This document shows positions 15,501 through 23,121 of a DNA stretch of 33,549 nucleotides, piece after piece. The stretch spans positions 1 through 33,549 of the forward strand of contig DASTOB010000126.1 of NCBI GenBank assembly GCA_035720425.1, given 5' to 3'. The position numbers and the translations under genes were made by a program. The notes beneath the pieces are model-generated. The model made no database searches. It had not been told where the DNA came from and saw only the letters and a list, made by a program, of their open reading frames with translations. Each line of letters opens with the position of its first letter. Position 1 is the first letter of the stretch. The DNA comes from DASTOB01 sp035720425 (GTDB lineage Bacteria; Chloroflexota; Limnocylindria; Limnocylindrales; CSP1-4).

Positions 15501-17419
15501 AGCGGAATCTGGTCCTCCGGCATGACGTCGCCGTCGACGAGGGCCTGCTCGGTCGGGTCGGTGATGAGGTACCCGGCCGCCTCGCCCGCGTACACGTTGA
15601 GGCGCGTGATGCCCCACGAGTGGTCGTGATAGAACATGAACCGGGCGCTCTGCTGGTTGGTGTAGTAGAACGTCATGCACCCGTCGTTCTCGGCGGAGCA
15701 GTCCGGCAGGCCCTTCGCCGCCGCCGCCGCGCCGACCATGTCGGGCACGCTCTCGACGCTGACGCCCTGGGGCCATGACGTGTCCTCGCCGGCCGGCGTG
15801 ATCCACTGGTGCGGCGTGCCGTCGCTGATCCACGGCGTGATGCCGCCGTGCAGGTGGAGCGTGGCCCGGTTCTTGACGAAGCACATGTCGCCCATCGCCT
15901 GGGCGTCGGTGCACATCGGATTGCGGACGCCGTCCATGACGGACCCCTCGTCCATCGGGTCCATCATCGGCTCGAGGGGGCCCATCCCGGAGCCCATGAT
16001 CGTCGAGTCGACCGGCAGGAACAGGTCACCGCCAGAGCCGGTCGGGAGCAGGTTGTAGAACGTGATCCGGACCGGCCGATCCTTCTGGGCGACGATGACC
16101 GGACCGAGGTAGTGCGGGTCGTCGACGCCGAGGGCGGGTGAGCCGTCGGGCATGAGCGTCGGCACCGTCGTGCCGTCGAGGAGGGCCGTCTCGAGCGGGA
16201 CCGCCTTGCCGGGCACGACGCTCGTCGAGAGCTGGACATACTCTCGCAGCAGGGTCGGCGGCAGATTCGAGTGCATCTGCTCGCGGTGCTGGACGACCGC
16301 GATGACGTAGTAGTCGGCCCCTTCGTTCTCCGGTGTCGCCGGATCGTCGGGGAACGTCGTCGTGTCGGGCACGGCGACGGGCAGGTACTGACCAAGGTTG
16401 TTGGCGCCCGCCTCCGAGAGGCCGGGCAACGTGTCGACGAACTTCTCGATGCCGCCGGGCGTGAGATACCCGGAGCCCGGGTCGGTGACGGTGATCGTGG
16501 TGATCGCGCCGACCTCCGTGGAGGCTGATCCGGTCGCCCCGCTTCCGAACCCGCCGGCGTCACTGAACGTGACGACCGGGTCGCTCGTGTAACCCGCCCC
16601 GAACGTGTCAAGGACGACCGACGAAACCGACAGGGTCGCAGTCGCGGTGGCCGGGGCGAACGTGGAGCCGGCAACGGGCGTGATCGGGTCGAACAGGGTG
16701 CCGTCACGGATCACGACGCTCGGCGCGGCGGAGTAGCCGGACCCGGGCTCGTCGACGATGACGGCCAGGATGCTGCCGGGGGTGCCCGTTACGGATCCGT
16801 CCTGGTCCCACTCGACGTGCGCCCTGGCCTGGACGCCGTCGAGGGCATCGGGCATGTCGAAGTCAACCGTCGGCATCGTGTAGCCGGCCCCCGCGTCACC
16901 GAGGGTCACGAGATCGACGCCGCCGTAGGCGGTGGCGGTCGCCTGTGTGCTCGCGCCGCCACCACTGATCGTGACGAGCGGTGTCACGTAGCCCGTGCCA
17001 CCCGCCTCAACCGCGACCGCGGTGACCGCGCCGGACATGGTGACCATCGGGATCGCCGTCGCGCCGGTGCCGGTACCGGTGATCTCGACGCTCGCCAGCG
17101 TATAGCCGCGGCCCGGGTTCGTGATCGTGATGCCGGTCACCGCGCCGCCAAGCCCCACCGTCGCCGTCGCCGTCGCACCGATGCCGTCACCGATGATGGC
17201 GACGTCGGCATCCGGCAGCGTGAACGGGCTGTTGGCCCAGTTCGGGTACGGCCCGAAGTAGTGCGGAACAGCGGACTCGTCCGTGGGACTCGCGGGCATC
17301 GACGCGACCGCCTCGCCCGCCGTTCCGGAGACCACGGGTGCCACCCGCGCGATCGCCGGGCCCACGGACGTCAGGCACAGCACCAAGACGGCCAGCATGG
17401 CCGTCAGCTTCCTGGTCAT
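12599..17419 (-). CDS. Giant secreted multicopper oxidase with glycine-rich N-terminal repeats and fibronectin type III tail
   Basis: 1606 residues. The frame is open to 17671, but the ATG at 17417-17419 (complement) is chosen: it has GGAGAGGA upstream and begins a signal peptide (MTRKL, then a hydrophobic stretch to about 25). Residues 70-325 hold five degenerate repeats with a GxGYTxxPxV core. The oxidase spans about 345-1280 and has all four copper motifs: HLHGG (522-526), HDH (598-600), HPIHFH (1147-1152) and HCHILSHEEM (1261-1270), giving the type 1, 2 and 3 sites. Three fibronectin type III domains follow (about 1284-1400, 1420-1520, 1521-1604). Size and architecture recall MofA-like proteins proposed to oxidise Mn(II); substrate assignment here is inference. 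No membrane anchor is seen after the signal peptide, so it is probably secreted or bound to the surface. Confidence 0.92.
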   Translation of the reverse strand: MTRKLTAMLAVLVLCLTSVGPAIARVAPVVSGTAGEAVASMPASPTDESAVPHYFGPYPNWANSPFTLPDADVAIIGDGIGATATATVGLGGAVTGITITNPGRGYTLASVEITGTGTGATAIPMVTMSGAVTAVAVEAGGTGYVTPLVTISGGGASTQATATAYGGVDLVTLGDAGAGYTMPTVDFDMPDALDGVQARAHVEWDQDGSVTGTPGSILAVIVDEPGSGYSAAPSVVIRDGTLFDPITPVAGSTFAPATATATLSVSSVVLDTFGAGYTSDPVVTFSDAGGFGSGATGSASTEVGAITTITVTDPGSGYLTPGGIEKFVDTLPGLSEAGANNLGQYLPVAVPDTTTFPDDPATPENEGADYYVIAVVQHREQMHSNLPPTLLREYVQLSTSVVPGKAVPLETALLDGTTVPTLMPDGSPALGVDDPHYLGPVIVAQKDRPVRITFYNLLPTGSGGDLFLPVDSTIMGSGMGPLEPMMDPMDEGSVMDGVRNPMCTDAQAMGDMCFVKNRATLHLHGGITPWISDGTPHQWITPAGEDTSWPQGVSVESVPDMVGAAAAAKGLPDCSAENDGCMTFYYTNQQSARFMFYHDHSWGITRLNVYAGEAAGYLITDPTEQALVDGDVMPEDQIPLVIQDRTFVPQADQLAWQDPTWDAARWGGYGNLWYHHVYMPAQNPGDPGGMSAFGRWMYSPWFWPPAKAEFGPIANPYYDPSCDLDDPSTWTYEEDPFCEPQLIPGTPNISAGMEQFNDTPVVNGTAYPTLTVEPKSYRLRILNAANDRFWNLQWYVGDQTTASTQLNAAGEAIGPTEVALNAAEVAAAQTDPVVFPTPDTSLSPAGPDWIQIGTEGGFLPAPVVVDGQQPTTWIEDPTRFDVGLVDQHSLVLAPAERADTIVDFSKFAGQTLILYNDAPAAYPARIPSYDYYTGAPDLRPVGAPSILPGYGPNTRTVMQVKVADEPEGAAFNLTKLRAEFRHQADGSGVFESGQNPIIVGQAAYNSAYGTSFASSGWCNAPGSTSTRCDGFARISEQGGEAFGFNTLRAPNAKLSVMIEPKAIQDETSETAFDEFGRMSANLGLEQVPAQPGLQNNILFPYTGPITEIIDASGLPTLSPDDMEVTPIATGDDGTQIWKITHNGVDTHPIHFHLYDVQLINRVTWDNIIKPPDPTELGWKDTIRVSPLEDTIVALRPVIPWLPFDLPNSIRLLSPMMPEGMVLASATLAEQLGLAITSFAPNGDPIDVVNHYVNFGAEYVYHCHILSHEEMDMMRPVSVALPPRTPDGLSTAVVAVQGSNGTLRLTWNDTSLNETAFRVQRMQVGTGTWADLATIAPPLETANTTGAMTYDDTTFRTNRAYQYRVIAVNTVGDTWNYADPNLNEIVAGGFPTVTLTAVSEPVDSPPAAPSNLSAALQAGPSGSQPQIQLTWRDNATTETGFVVERQVNGGGFAPIATPPAFAGTGTVTPPFVDPDVAPGSTVQYRVAAVNAGGRSAYSNTVTVVVPAVPGAPTAVSATNGANQGSLRRVVLSWTDTATNETGFTIQRSTDPGFATVTATNVGANAQTATISGLLANTNYYFRIRANAGAAVWSDWVTATPLPILTNP

Positions 17420-17524
17420 GACATCCTCTCCTCGACTCCTCGTCCGGCACGGGCCGGAGGGATACGTGTGCGGGCACGCGCGGCCCGCGAGTGAGATGAC
17501 CGTAGGAGTCGCCGCGTCCGCGGC

Positions 17525-17638
17525 CATCCGGGCCGAACCCGGATGCCGGTACGGAATGCGATGCGCGGACCGATACCCGTCCCCGGCCGTACCGCGGGTC
17601 GCGAAGCCGTGGCCGAATCCGTGGGATCCCCGGATTCG
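17525..17638. promoter_or_regulatory. Cluster of dyads between the multicopper oxidase and a divergent gene
   Basis: The 250-bp divergent gap (17420-17669) contains CATCCGGG-N5-CCCGGATG (17525-17545), a distant pair CGGTACGG (17547-17554)/CCGTACCG (17587-17594), and CGAATCCG-N9-CGGATTCG (17614-17638) whose centre is the palindrome GGGATCCC. All arms are perfect 8-mers. The last dyad ends 18 nt before the -10 of the plus-strand gene, so it would cover its -35. Function as operators is inference. Confidence 0.45.
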
Positions 17639-17656
17639 CCGTCGGGGCGGCGCGGC

Positions 17657-17662
17657 TAGAGT
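17657..17662 (+). promoter_or_regulatory. -10 element of the PH-like gene
   Basis: TAGAGT sits 7 nt before the ATG at 17670, without a ribosome binding site in between. No strong -35 is seen; TTCGCC at 17635-17640 (16-nt spacer) overlaps the dyad arm. Fits a leaderless mRNA. Confidence 0.4.
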
Positions 17663-17669
17663 CCCGGCC

Positions 17670-18158
17670 ATGGACGACCGTTCCAGCGCGGGGGACCGGG
17701 ACGAGGCGGCCGCCCGGGAAGCCCGTGCGCGCTACCGCCGGTACGGCCCCGAGCCGCTCGAGCCGACGGATGCGGCCCGCGCACTGCTGGCTCCGGGCGA
17801 GGTGCTACTCGGAATCTGTCGCGACGTCGCCCTCGAGCTGCGCCGGCCGGGCGAGGGCGGGCTGCCCGTGCAGCGTCCGGCCGGCGACCTCTATGTGACC
17901 TCGGAGCGGCTCATCCACGCGAGCCCGGAGGACTGGTCGGTCCAGCTCGACGAAATCGACGACGCGGCGGTGTCGCGCGGGCGGGTCCTCCTCGTCCTCC
18001 ATGGCGGGGCCGGCGCGGCGCTCGACACGGACGAGCCGCGCCTGGTCAGGGCGACGATCGCGACGGCCCGCGTGGCCCGGATCGAGCGCCGCTTCGAACG
18101 CCGCGGCGAATCCGGGTCACCGCGGCCCGGTATCGAGGCTCAGGCGAACGCCCGGTAG
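17670..18158 (+). CDS. Soluble protein with PH-like (GRAM-type) beta domain, unknown function
   Basis: 162 residues. ATG 17670 is preferred to upstream in-frame starts because it lies directly below a TAGAGT -10 element and where coding-like composition begins. The N-terminus is charged and helical (EAAAREARARYRRYG). Residues 45-135 form a run of strands with LLAPGEVLLGICRDVALEL, GDLYVTSERLIHASPEDWSV and RGRVLLVLHGG, the pattern of bacterial PH/GRAM-like domains where a GxLyvTsxRLi strand pair is typical. No membrane helix. Its 3' end overlaps that of the convergent response regulator by 19 bp. Function is not recognisable. Confidence 0.6.
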   Translation: MDDRSSAGDRDEAAAREARARYRRYGPEPLEPTDAARALLAPGEVLLGICRDVALELRRPGEGGLPVQRPAGDLYVTSERLIHASPEDWSVQLDEIDDAAVSRGRVLLVLHGGAGAALDTDEPRLVRATIATARVARIERRFERRGESGSPRPGIEAQANAR

Positions 18159-18802
18159 CGTCGGCCGGCCTCGCGCCGGTTCGCCACGTCGAGCTTGCGG
18201 AGCAGGTTGCTGACGTGCGACTCGACCGTCCGGATGGAGAGCGTCAGGGTGCGCGCGATCTCCCGATCCGTGTACCCCTCGGCGACGAGGCGAAGGACCT
18301 CCGTCTCGCGGCGGCTCATCTCGTTCGGACAGAGCGCGGCCGGCACCGGGGCATGGCGGGCACGGTCCCCGAGCGTCCGCACGAGCCGTGCCGCCATCTG
18401 CCGGGGCATGACGAGGTCGCCGCGGACGGCGCCGTGAACCGCCCGAAGGAGGGCATCGGGCGCGACGTCCTTAGTGAGGAAACCGCACGCTCCATGCTCC
18501 ATGGCATCGGCGACGTCCGTGTCGGCGGTCGACACCGTGAGCACGATGAAGCGGGTGGCGGGGAGGCGCGGCGCGAGCTCGCGGACGAGGCTGAGTCCGC
18601 TCATCCCGGGCAGCCCGATGTCGACGAGGAGCACGTCGGGGCGAACCTCCGGGGCGAGGACCAGCGCTTCCTCGGCCGATGCCGCCTCGCCGACGACGTC
18701 GACGCCCGGGGCCGTGATGGCCTGCCGGACGGCAAGGCGGACGAGTTGATGGTCGTCGACGAGCATCACCCGGACGTCGGTCGTTCGCGGTTCGGCGATC
18801 AT
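18140..18802 (-). CDS. NarL/FixJ-family response regulator
   Basis: 220 residues. The receiver domain (10-125) has acidic residues D16 and D17, the phospho-acceptor D61 in LLVDIGLPGMSG, T94-region switch and K in LTKDVAPDAL. The C-terminal LuxR-type helix-turn-helix (152-215) reads SRRETEVLRLVAEGYTDREIARTLTLSIRTVESHVSNLLRKL. It binds DNA as a phosphorylated dimer. The frame is open far upstream, but the ATG at 18800-18802 (complement) overlaps the kinase stop in an ATGA, fixing the start and showing translational coupling with the kinase. Confidence 0.93.
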   Translation of the reverse strand: MIAEPRTTDVRVMLVDDHQLVRLAVRQAITAPGVDVVGEAASAEEALVLAPEVRPDVLLVDIGLPGMSGLSLVRELAPRLPATRFIVLTVSTADTDVADAMEHGACGFLTKDVAPDALLRAVHGAVRGDLVMPRQMAARLVRTLGDRARHAPVPAALCPNEMSRRETEVLRLVAEGYTDREIARTLTLSIRTVESHVSNLLRKLDVANRREAGRRYRAFA

Positions 18803-20325
18803 GCGTGCGTTCCCCCACTCTGCGGCGACGGCCCGATCGGCGCGGTCACGAGGACTTCCGTGCCGAGTCCCGGCTCGGAGCGGATGGCCAGCCGGCCGCC
18901 GATCAGCCCGGCGCGCTCGCGCATGGCGGACAGGCCGAAGCCGGTGTCGGTTTCGACGGCCGGCCGGAACCCCCGGCCGTCGTCGATGATCGAGAGCGCG
19001 ATCTCGTCGTTGAGGCGCCGCGCCCGGACCGTGACCCGGGACGCGGCCGCATGGCGGCGGACGTTGGAGAGCGCCTCCTGGGCGATCCGCAGGAGTTCGG
19101 CCTGGGTTCGCGCCGGCAGCGCCGGGAGGTTCGGGTCGCAGTCGAACTCGACGACGAGCCCGAAGCGGTCGGCGTGATCCTCGAGGTAGCGGTCCATGAG
19201 CGAGCAGAACGACGCCTCCGTGTCGGCCGCGATGCGCATGGCGAGCACGGCCTGGCGCGCCTCGGCGAGGCCGAGCTCGACGGCCGCCGCCGCGTCCCCG
19301 GCGAGCTGGCGTGCGTCGTCGGTCAGGGTTCCATCCGACGACAGGCGGGCGATCTTGAGCTTGGCCAGCCAGAGCGCCTGGGCGAGCCCATCGTGGAGCT
19401 CGCGGGACAGCCGCTCCCGCTCGCCGAGGGCCGCCCGCTCGACCTCGATCGTGCGCAAGTCCTCGAGGGTCTGGTTCGCACGGCGCAGGGCGGCAAGGAC
19501 CGATCGGGCCTCGGCCTCGATGGCGAGCAGGAGCACGAGGTCGAAGCCCAATCGGAGCACGTCGGCGCTCGTGACGGGGCCGGGGTGGGTCCCCGGGATC
19601 GCCGCCGCGTGCAGCTGAGCGAACGCGGCCAGCATGAGCCCGAACGCGACGAACTTGTCGCCGGTCGCGCCGTCGCGCCGCCAGATGAGCCGTGTCATCC
19701 AGGCGGCGATGCCGAACAGGACGGCCCCTGCCAGGTGGACCGCTCCGCCGAGCGAGGTCATGACGGGTGCGCCATGTGGGCCGGCCGGCAGGCTGATGAG
19801 CGGCGGCAACGTCAGGTTGAGGTTGGCGACGACCGCGATCGTCAGCACGGCGACGACAGTTCCGGCAACGATCGTCCCCGGATGTCGAACCTGACGACCG
19901 CGGAGTGCCTGGACTCCGCCGACGACCAGGAGAGCTGCAGCAACGAGATGGGCGCCGGCAAACACCACGAGCTGCTCCTGGCCGGGCTCCACGATGGTGA
20001 GCGTGGAGTCGCTCCGCATCGCAACCGTGTGGAGCACCGCCGCGCCATCGGCGACGGCGAACGCGAGGAACGCGGCCACCTCGTAGAGCGCGAACGTCTC
20101 GCGGCGTTCCCGGTAGCGCACCCATGCGAGCGTCGCGACGCTCGTGGTGACGACCAGGGCGATCGTGTCGAGGGCGAGGTCGAGCGCCGGCGCGACGACG
20201 CGGAGCGAGAGCGATGGCCATGCCGCCGCGACGAGTGAGGCGAGCGCCAACATGATCGCGGTGCCGGCGAACGCGGCGTCGACGCGATCGACCCGAAGTC
20301 GCGGGGCGTGTAGGGCGATCATCAC
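18799..20325 (-). CDS. DesK/NarL-type sensor histidine kinase with multi-helix membrane sensor
   Basis: 508 residues. About seven or eight hydrophobic helices (18-40, 47-68, 78-98, 118-138, 150-172, 192-212, 224-242, 255-272) form the sensor, with no large extracellular domain. Then a coiled coil and the HisKA_3 dimerisation helix with phospho-acceptor H311 in RLSRELHDGLAQALWLAKLK. The ATPase domain carries the N-box region EALSNVRRHAAASRVTVRA and G-boxes DDGRGF and GFGLSAMRERA. It autophosphorylates and passes phosphate to the overlapping response regulator. The start has tandem ATG codons after GGAGTG. The absence of a periplasmic sensor suggests it detects a membrane-linked or intramembrane cue; the signal is unknown. 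Confidence 0.92.
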   Translation of the reverse strand: MMIALHAPRLRVDRVDAAFAGTAIMLALASLVAAAWPSLSLRVVAPALDLALDTIALVVTTSVATLAWVRYRERRETFALYEVAAFLAFAVADGAAVLHTVAMRSDSTLTIVEPGQEQLVVFAGAHLVAAALLVVGGVQALRGRQVRHPGTIVAGTVVAVLTIAVVANLNLTLPPLISLPAGPHGAPVMTSLGGAVHLAGAVLFGIAAWMTRLIWRRDGATGDKFVAFGLMLAAFAQLHAAAIPGTHPGPVTSADVLRLGFDLVLLLAIEAEARSVLAALRRANQTLEDLRTIEVERAALGERERLSRELHDGLAQALWLAKLKIARLSSDGTLTDDARQLAGDAAAAVELGLAEARQAVLAMRIAADTEASFCSLMDRYLEDHADRFGLVVEFDCDPNLPALPARTQAELLRIAQEALSNVRRHAAASRVTVRARRLNDEIALSIIDDGRGFRPAVETDTGFGLSAMRERAGLIGGRLAIRSEPGLGTEVLVTAPIGPSPQSGGTHA

Positions 20326-20395
20326 TCCAGCGCGCTCGGCCGTGGTCGCGAGTGGGCGGTCGCGCCGTCAGCCAGCCGGGCGACCCGGAAGGTTG

Positions 20396-20418
20396 GGGTC
20401 CGGGGAGCCCGCGGACCC
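20396..20418. other. Hairpin in the 161-bp gap between kinase and peptidase genes
   Basis: GGGTCCG (20396-20402) and CGGACCC (20412-20418) form a 7-bp stem. The gap 20326-20486 otherwise shows only a possible TATCTA on the minus strand (20419-20424 region) that could be a -10 for the kinase. No T-tract flanks the hairpin, so I do not call it a terminator. Confidence 0.35.
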
Positions 20419-20486
20419 TAGATACGACGCGCCACGGGGTCCCGCCAGTGCCGAATGGACTGTCGTGCGCGGTGGTCCCCGGACCC

Positions 20487-21923
20487 TCAGCCGCAGAAGC
20501 GGCGGACGACGTCGTACAGGACGGGCAGCCCCCAGCGGAGCGCGTCGAGGCCGACTCGCTCGTCGACCCCGTGGAACCGCTCGAGGAACCGCTCGTCGGG
20601 CTCCAAGCGGAGCGGCGAGAAACCGTAGGTCGGGACGCCGAGCTTCGCCGTGTGCTTCGCGTCGGTCGCGAACGGCATCATGACCGGCAGCGGTACCGCG
20701 TCCGCGTCGTGGTCGCGGATTGTTCTCTCGAGCAGGCGGTAGAGCCGCGTGTCGGTCGGCGCCTCGACCGGCGGGGCGCCCAAGATCGGCTCGACGTCGC
20801 ACGCGGCGGCGAGCTCGGGGCCGAGGCGGGCGACGACCTCCGCCGCGATCGCCTTCTGGCTCGTGCCGGGCAGGACGCGGCAGTCGATCTCGACGGTTGC
20901 CTCGCCCGGGATGACGTTGTACTTCACGCCGGCGTGGACGACGTCTGGGCTGATCGTGTCACGCACGAGCGCGCGCAGGGCGCGGGCGTACATCGGGTCG
21001 CACAGCGCGTCGAGGGCCCGCTCACCGGTCGCGACGTCGCCCGACGCGAGGGCACGGAGGCCCGCGGCCGCGGTCGAAGGGAGCGCGTCCGCCGCGCCGT
21101 CGAGGAACCGGGTCATGACCGGGGTGAGACGCGGCGCGCCGGGCTCGGCGAGGCGCCGTATGACCTCCGCGGCCAGGACCGCAGCGTTGTCCGACCGCGG
21201 CATCGACCCATGGCCCCACGTCCCGCGAACGCGGATGCGGAACACCTCGAAGCCCTTCTCGGCGACGCCGATCGGGTACAGGCGGGTGCCGGCGACCGTC
21301 GTCGCGACCGCGCCGCACTCGTTGAGCGCGCCATCGGCCCGAAGCCAGTCCGGCCGATGCTCGACGAGCCAGCCGATGCCCTGGTGGCCACCGGTTTCCT
21401 CGTCGGCCGTGGCGGCGAACAGGACGTCCCTCGTCAGGCCGGGGATCGGGTCGGCGGCCGGGTCGCGGCCGGCCGCGCGGGCCTCGTCGGCCAGCCGCCG
21501 GACGACCGCCAGCTCGAGCGCGATCATCGCCTTCATGTCGACCGCGCCACGGCCCCAGACGTAGCCGTCCGCGATGTCCGCGGCGAACGGGTCGTGGGTC
21601 CAGCCGTCTGCCGGCGCGGGGACGACGTCGAGGTGCGACAGGAGGAGCAGCGGCCCGCCGCCGGACCCGTCGCCGCGGAGCCTCGCGCCGACGTTGCCGC
21701 GCCCCGGGAACGACTCGACGACCTCCGGCCGGAGGCCCGCATCGGCCAGGCGGTCCGCGATGGCGCGCGCGGCGCGTAACTCACCGTCCGGCGCGTCGGG
21801 CGGCGGGGGATTGACCGACGGGATCCGGATGAGCGCCCGAAGGTCCTCGACGAGGCCCGCGTGCGCCCGGTCCCAGGCGGCTTCGTCGACGGCGCCCGAC
21901 GGGAGGCGTTCCGCCGTCGTCAC
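20487..21923 (-). CDS. M20-family metallopeptidase (ArgE/DapE/CPG2-like)
   Basis: 478 residues. Zinc site and catalytic residues are visible: H97 and D99 in LLSHLDVVPA, bridging D129 in GRGAVDMKAM, general base E175 and ligand E176 in TADEETGG, and a late His in PFATDAKHTAKLG. The lid/dimer domain lies between, with YNVIPGEATVEIDCRVLPG. Substrates of this family are N-acyl or peptide bonds of amino acids; position at the end of an ilvD operon suggests amino-acid recycling, but the substrate is not readable. The start is GTG (21921-21923 complement), overlapping the upstream stop as GTGA; the longer open frame upstream belongs to another gene in a different frame. Confidence 0.9.
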   Translation of the reverse strand: MTTAERLPSGAVDEAAWDRAHAGLVEDLRALIRIPSVNPPPPDAPDGELRAARAIADRLADAGLRPEVVESFPGRGNVGARLRGDGSGGGPLLLLSHLDVVPAPADGWTHDPFAADIADGYVWGRGAVDMKAMIALELAVVRRLADEARAAGRDPAADPIPGLTRDVLFAATADEETGGHQGIGWLVEHRPDWLRADGALNECGAVATTVAGTRLYPIGVAEKGFEVFRIRVRGTWGHGSMPRSDNAAVLAAEVIRRLAEPGAPRLTPVMTRFLDGAADALPSTAAAGLRALASGDVATGERALDALCDPMYARALRALVRDTISPDVVHAGVKYNVIPGEATVEIDCRVLPGTSQKAIAAEVVARLGPELAAACDVEPILGAPPVEAPTDTRLYRLLERTIRDHDADAVPLPVMMPFATDAKHTAKLGVPTYGFSPLRLEPDERFLERFHGVDERVGLDALRWGLPVLYDVVRRFCG

Positions 21924-22177
21924 CGCGGTCCGCCGGTCAGGATCGTGGCGATGATCCCGAGCACGAAACCGGCCGACACGATGACCGCCACGAACACGAG
22001 CAGCAGCCGCCCGTATGTCCGATCCTCGCGCAGCCCAGGGTCGGGATCGGGGTCGCGCCCGCCAGGGATCGCCGGCGCGTCGAGCCCCCGCGCCCGCGCG
22101 TGCGCCGCCCGCTCGACCTCCGACGGCGCGAGCGGCCCGGTCTGAACCGGCCGATGGCTTGATCCTTCGTTCGTCAT
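21920..22177 (-). CDS. Small single-pass membrane protein (85 aa), unknown function
   Basis: A cytoplasmic-looking polar N-terminus of about 55 residues (with VERAAHARARGLDAPAIPGG and a DPDPDPG stretch) is followed by one membrane helix (RLLLVFVAVIVSAGFVLGII, about 57-77) and a very short tail. Both ends overlap neighbours by 4 nt: ATGA with the LLM oxidoreductase, GTGA with the M20 peptidase. That coupling is the main evidence that it is translated. No family recognised. Confidence 0.75.
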   Translation of the reverse strand: MTNEGSSHRPVQTGPLAPSEVERAAHARARGLDAPAIPGGRDPDPDPGLREDRTYGRLLLVFVAVIVSAGFVLGIIATILTGGPR

Positions 22178-23121
22178 CCTGTGGTCTCGCGTAGCGGTGC
22201 CGCGACATCGTAGGCTGCGAGGCGGAGCGCATCGGGGCCGGCAGCGGCAGCAATGCCGACGACGACGTGGGTGGCGCCCGCTGCGACGAATGCCCGCGCA
22301 GTTGCGAGCGCCTCGCGGCGGCCGGCGGCGTCGGAGCCGGCCGGGCTGACGACCTGGCCGGCGAAGGAGAACGCGTCGGCGTCGCGCCCGGCCGCCTCGA
22401 GTCGGCGCAAGAGGTCGTCGCGCTTCTCGCTGAAGTACGTGACGTCGCCGGCGCGGTCGCCGGGCATGATCCAGCCATCGCCCAGCTCCGCGGCGAGGCG
22501 CAGCCCGCGCTCCTTCTGGCCGCCGAGCCAGACCGGCGGGCCGAGTGGCGAGACGGGCGGGGGCTCGTTCGTCGCCCCCGCGAGCGGGTAGAACGGGTCG
22601 TCGAGGTCGACGCCGGGCAACGTCGCGGCCGCGGGGGAGAAGAGCGCCCGGAGGACGCGGACCGCGGAGATCAACCGCGAGATGCGCTCGCCGATCGGCG
22701 GCAGGTCGATCCCGTACGGGGTGTGTTCCGGCTCGTGCCAGCCGGCGCCGAGGCCAACGATGAACCGCCCACCCGCCACGTGGTCGAGCACGGTCGCGGC
22801 CTTGGCGACCATCGCGGGATGACGGAACGTGTTCGACAGCACGCCGTGGCCGATCCACAGCCCGGGCACCCGATGCGCGAGCGCGGCGGCGAGGGTGAGC
22901 GCCTCGAAGCTCCGGCCGCCGCGCTCGCGACCCATGTGGACGAGGTGGTCGTTTAGCCACGCGGCGTCGAAAACGCCGAGCTCGCCGGCAGCGGCCCACG
23001 TCGCGTCGAGCGTCGGCCAGTCGACATCCTGCGGCGAGGTCTTGAATCCGATGCCGATCCGGTGGCCGGGCACCGTCCCGGCCGGCCGGACGGGCTCAAC
23101 CGTCGGCCCTTCGTCCGTCAC
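22174..23121 (-). CDS. LLM-class flavin/F420-dependent oxidoreductase
   Basis: 315 residues, a bacterial-luciferase-like TIM barrel. The usual landmarks are present: IGIGFKTSPQDVDWPTL, FDAAWLNDHLVHMG, LTLAAALAHRVPGLWIGHGVLSNTFRHPAMVAKAATVLDHVAGGRFIVGLGAGWHEPEHTPYG, and PPVWLGGQKERGLRLAAELGDGWI. This subfamily typically uses F420 or FMN; which one cannot be settled here. The GTG start overlaps the ilvD stop (GTGA), excluding the longer upstream frame. As the second gene of the ilvD unit it may reduce or oxidise a metabolite tied to that operon, but this is only positional inference. Confidence 0.88.
   Translation of the reverse strand: MTDEGPTVEPVRPAGTVPGHRIGIGFKTSPQDVDWPTLDATWAAAGELGVFDAAWLNDHLVHMGRERGGRSFEALTLAAALAHRVPGLWIGHGVLSNTFRHPAMVAKAATVLDHVAGGRFIVGLGAGWHEPEHTPYGIDLPPIGERISRLISAVRVLRALFSPAAATLPGVDLDDPFYPLAGATNEPPPVSPLGPPVWLGGQKERGLRLAAELGDGWIMPGDRAGDVTYFSEKRDDLLRRLEAAGRDADAFSFAGQVVSPAGSDAAGRREALATARAFVAAGATHVVVGIAAAAGPDALRLAAYDVAAPLRETTG

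Noticed and set aside
20387..20420. Intrinsic terminator for the M20 peptidase operon
   Set aside because: The 7-bp hairpin has no T-tract on either strand and lies about 70 nt past the stop.
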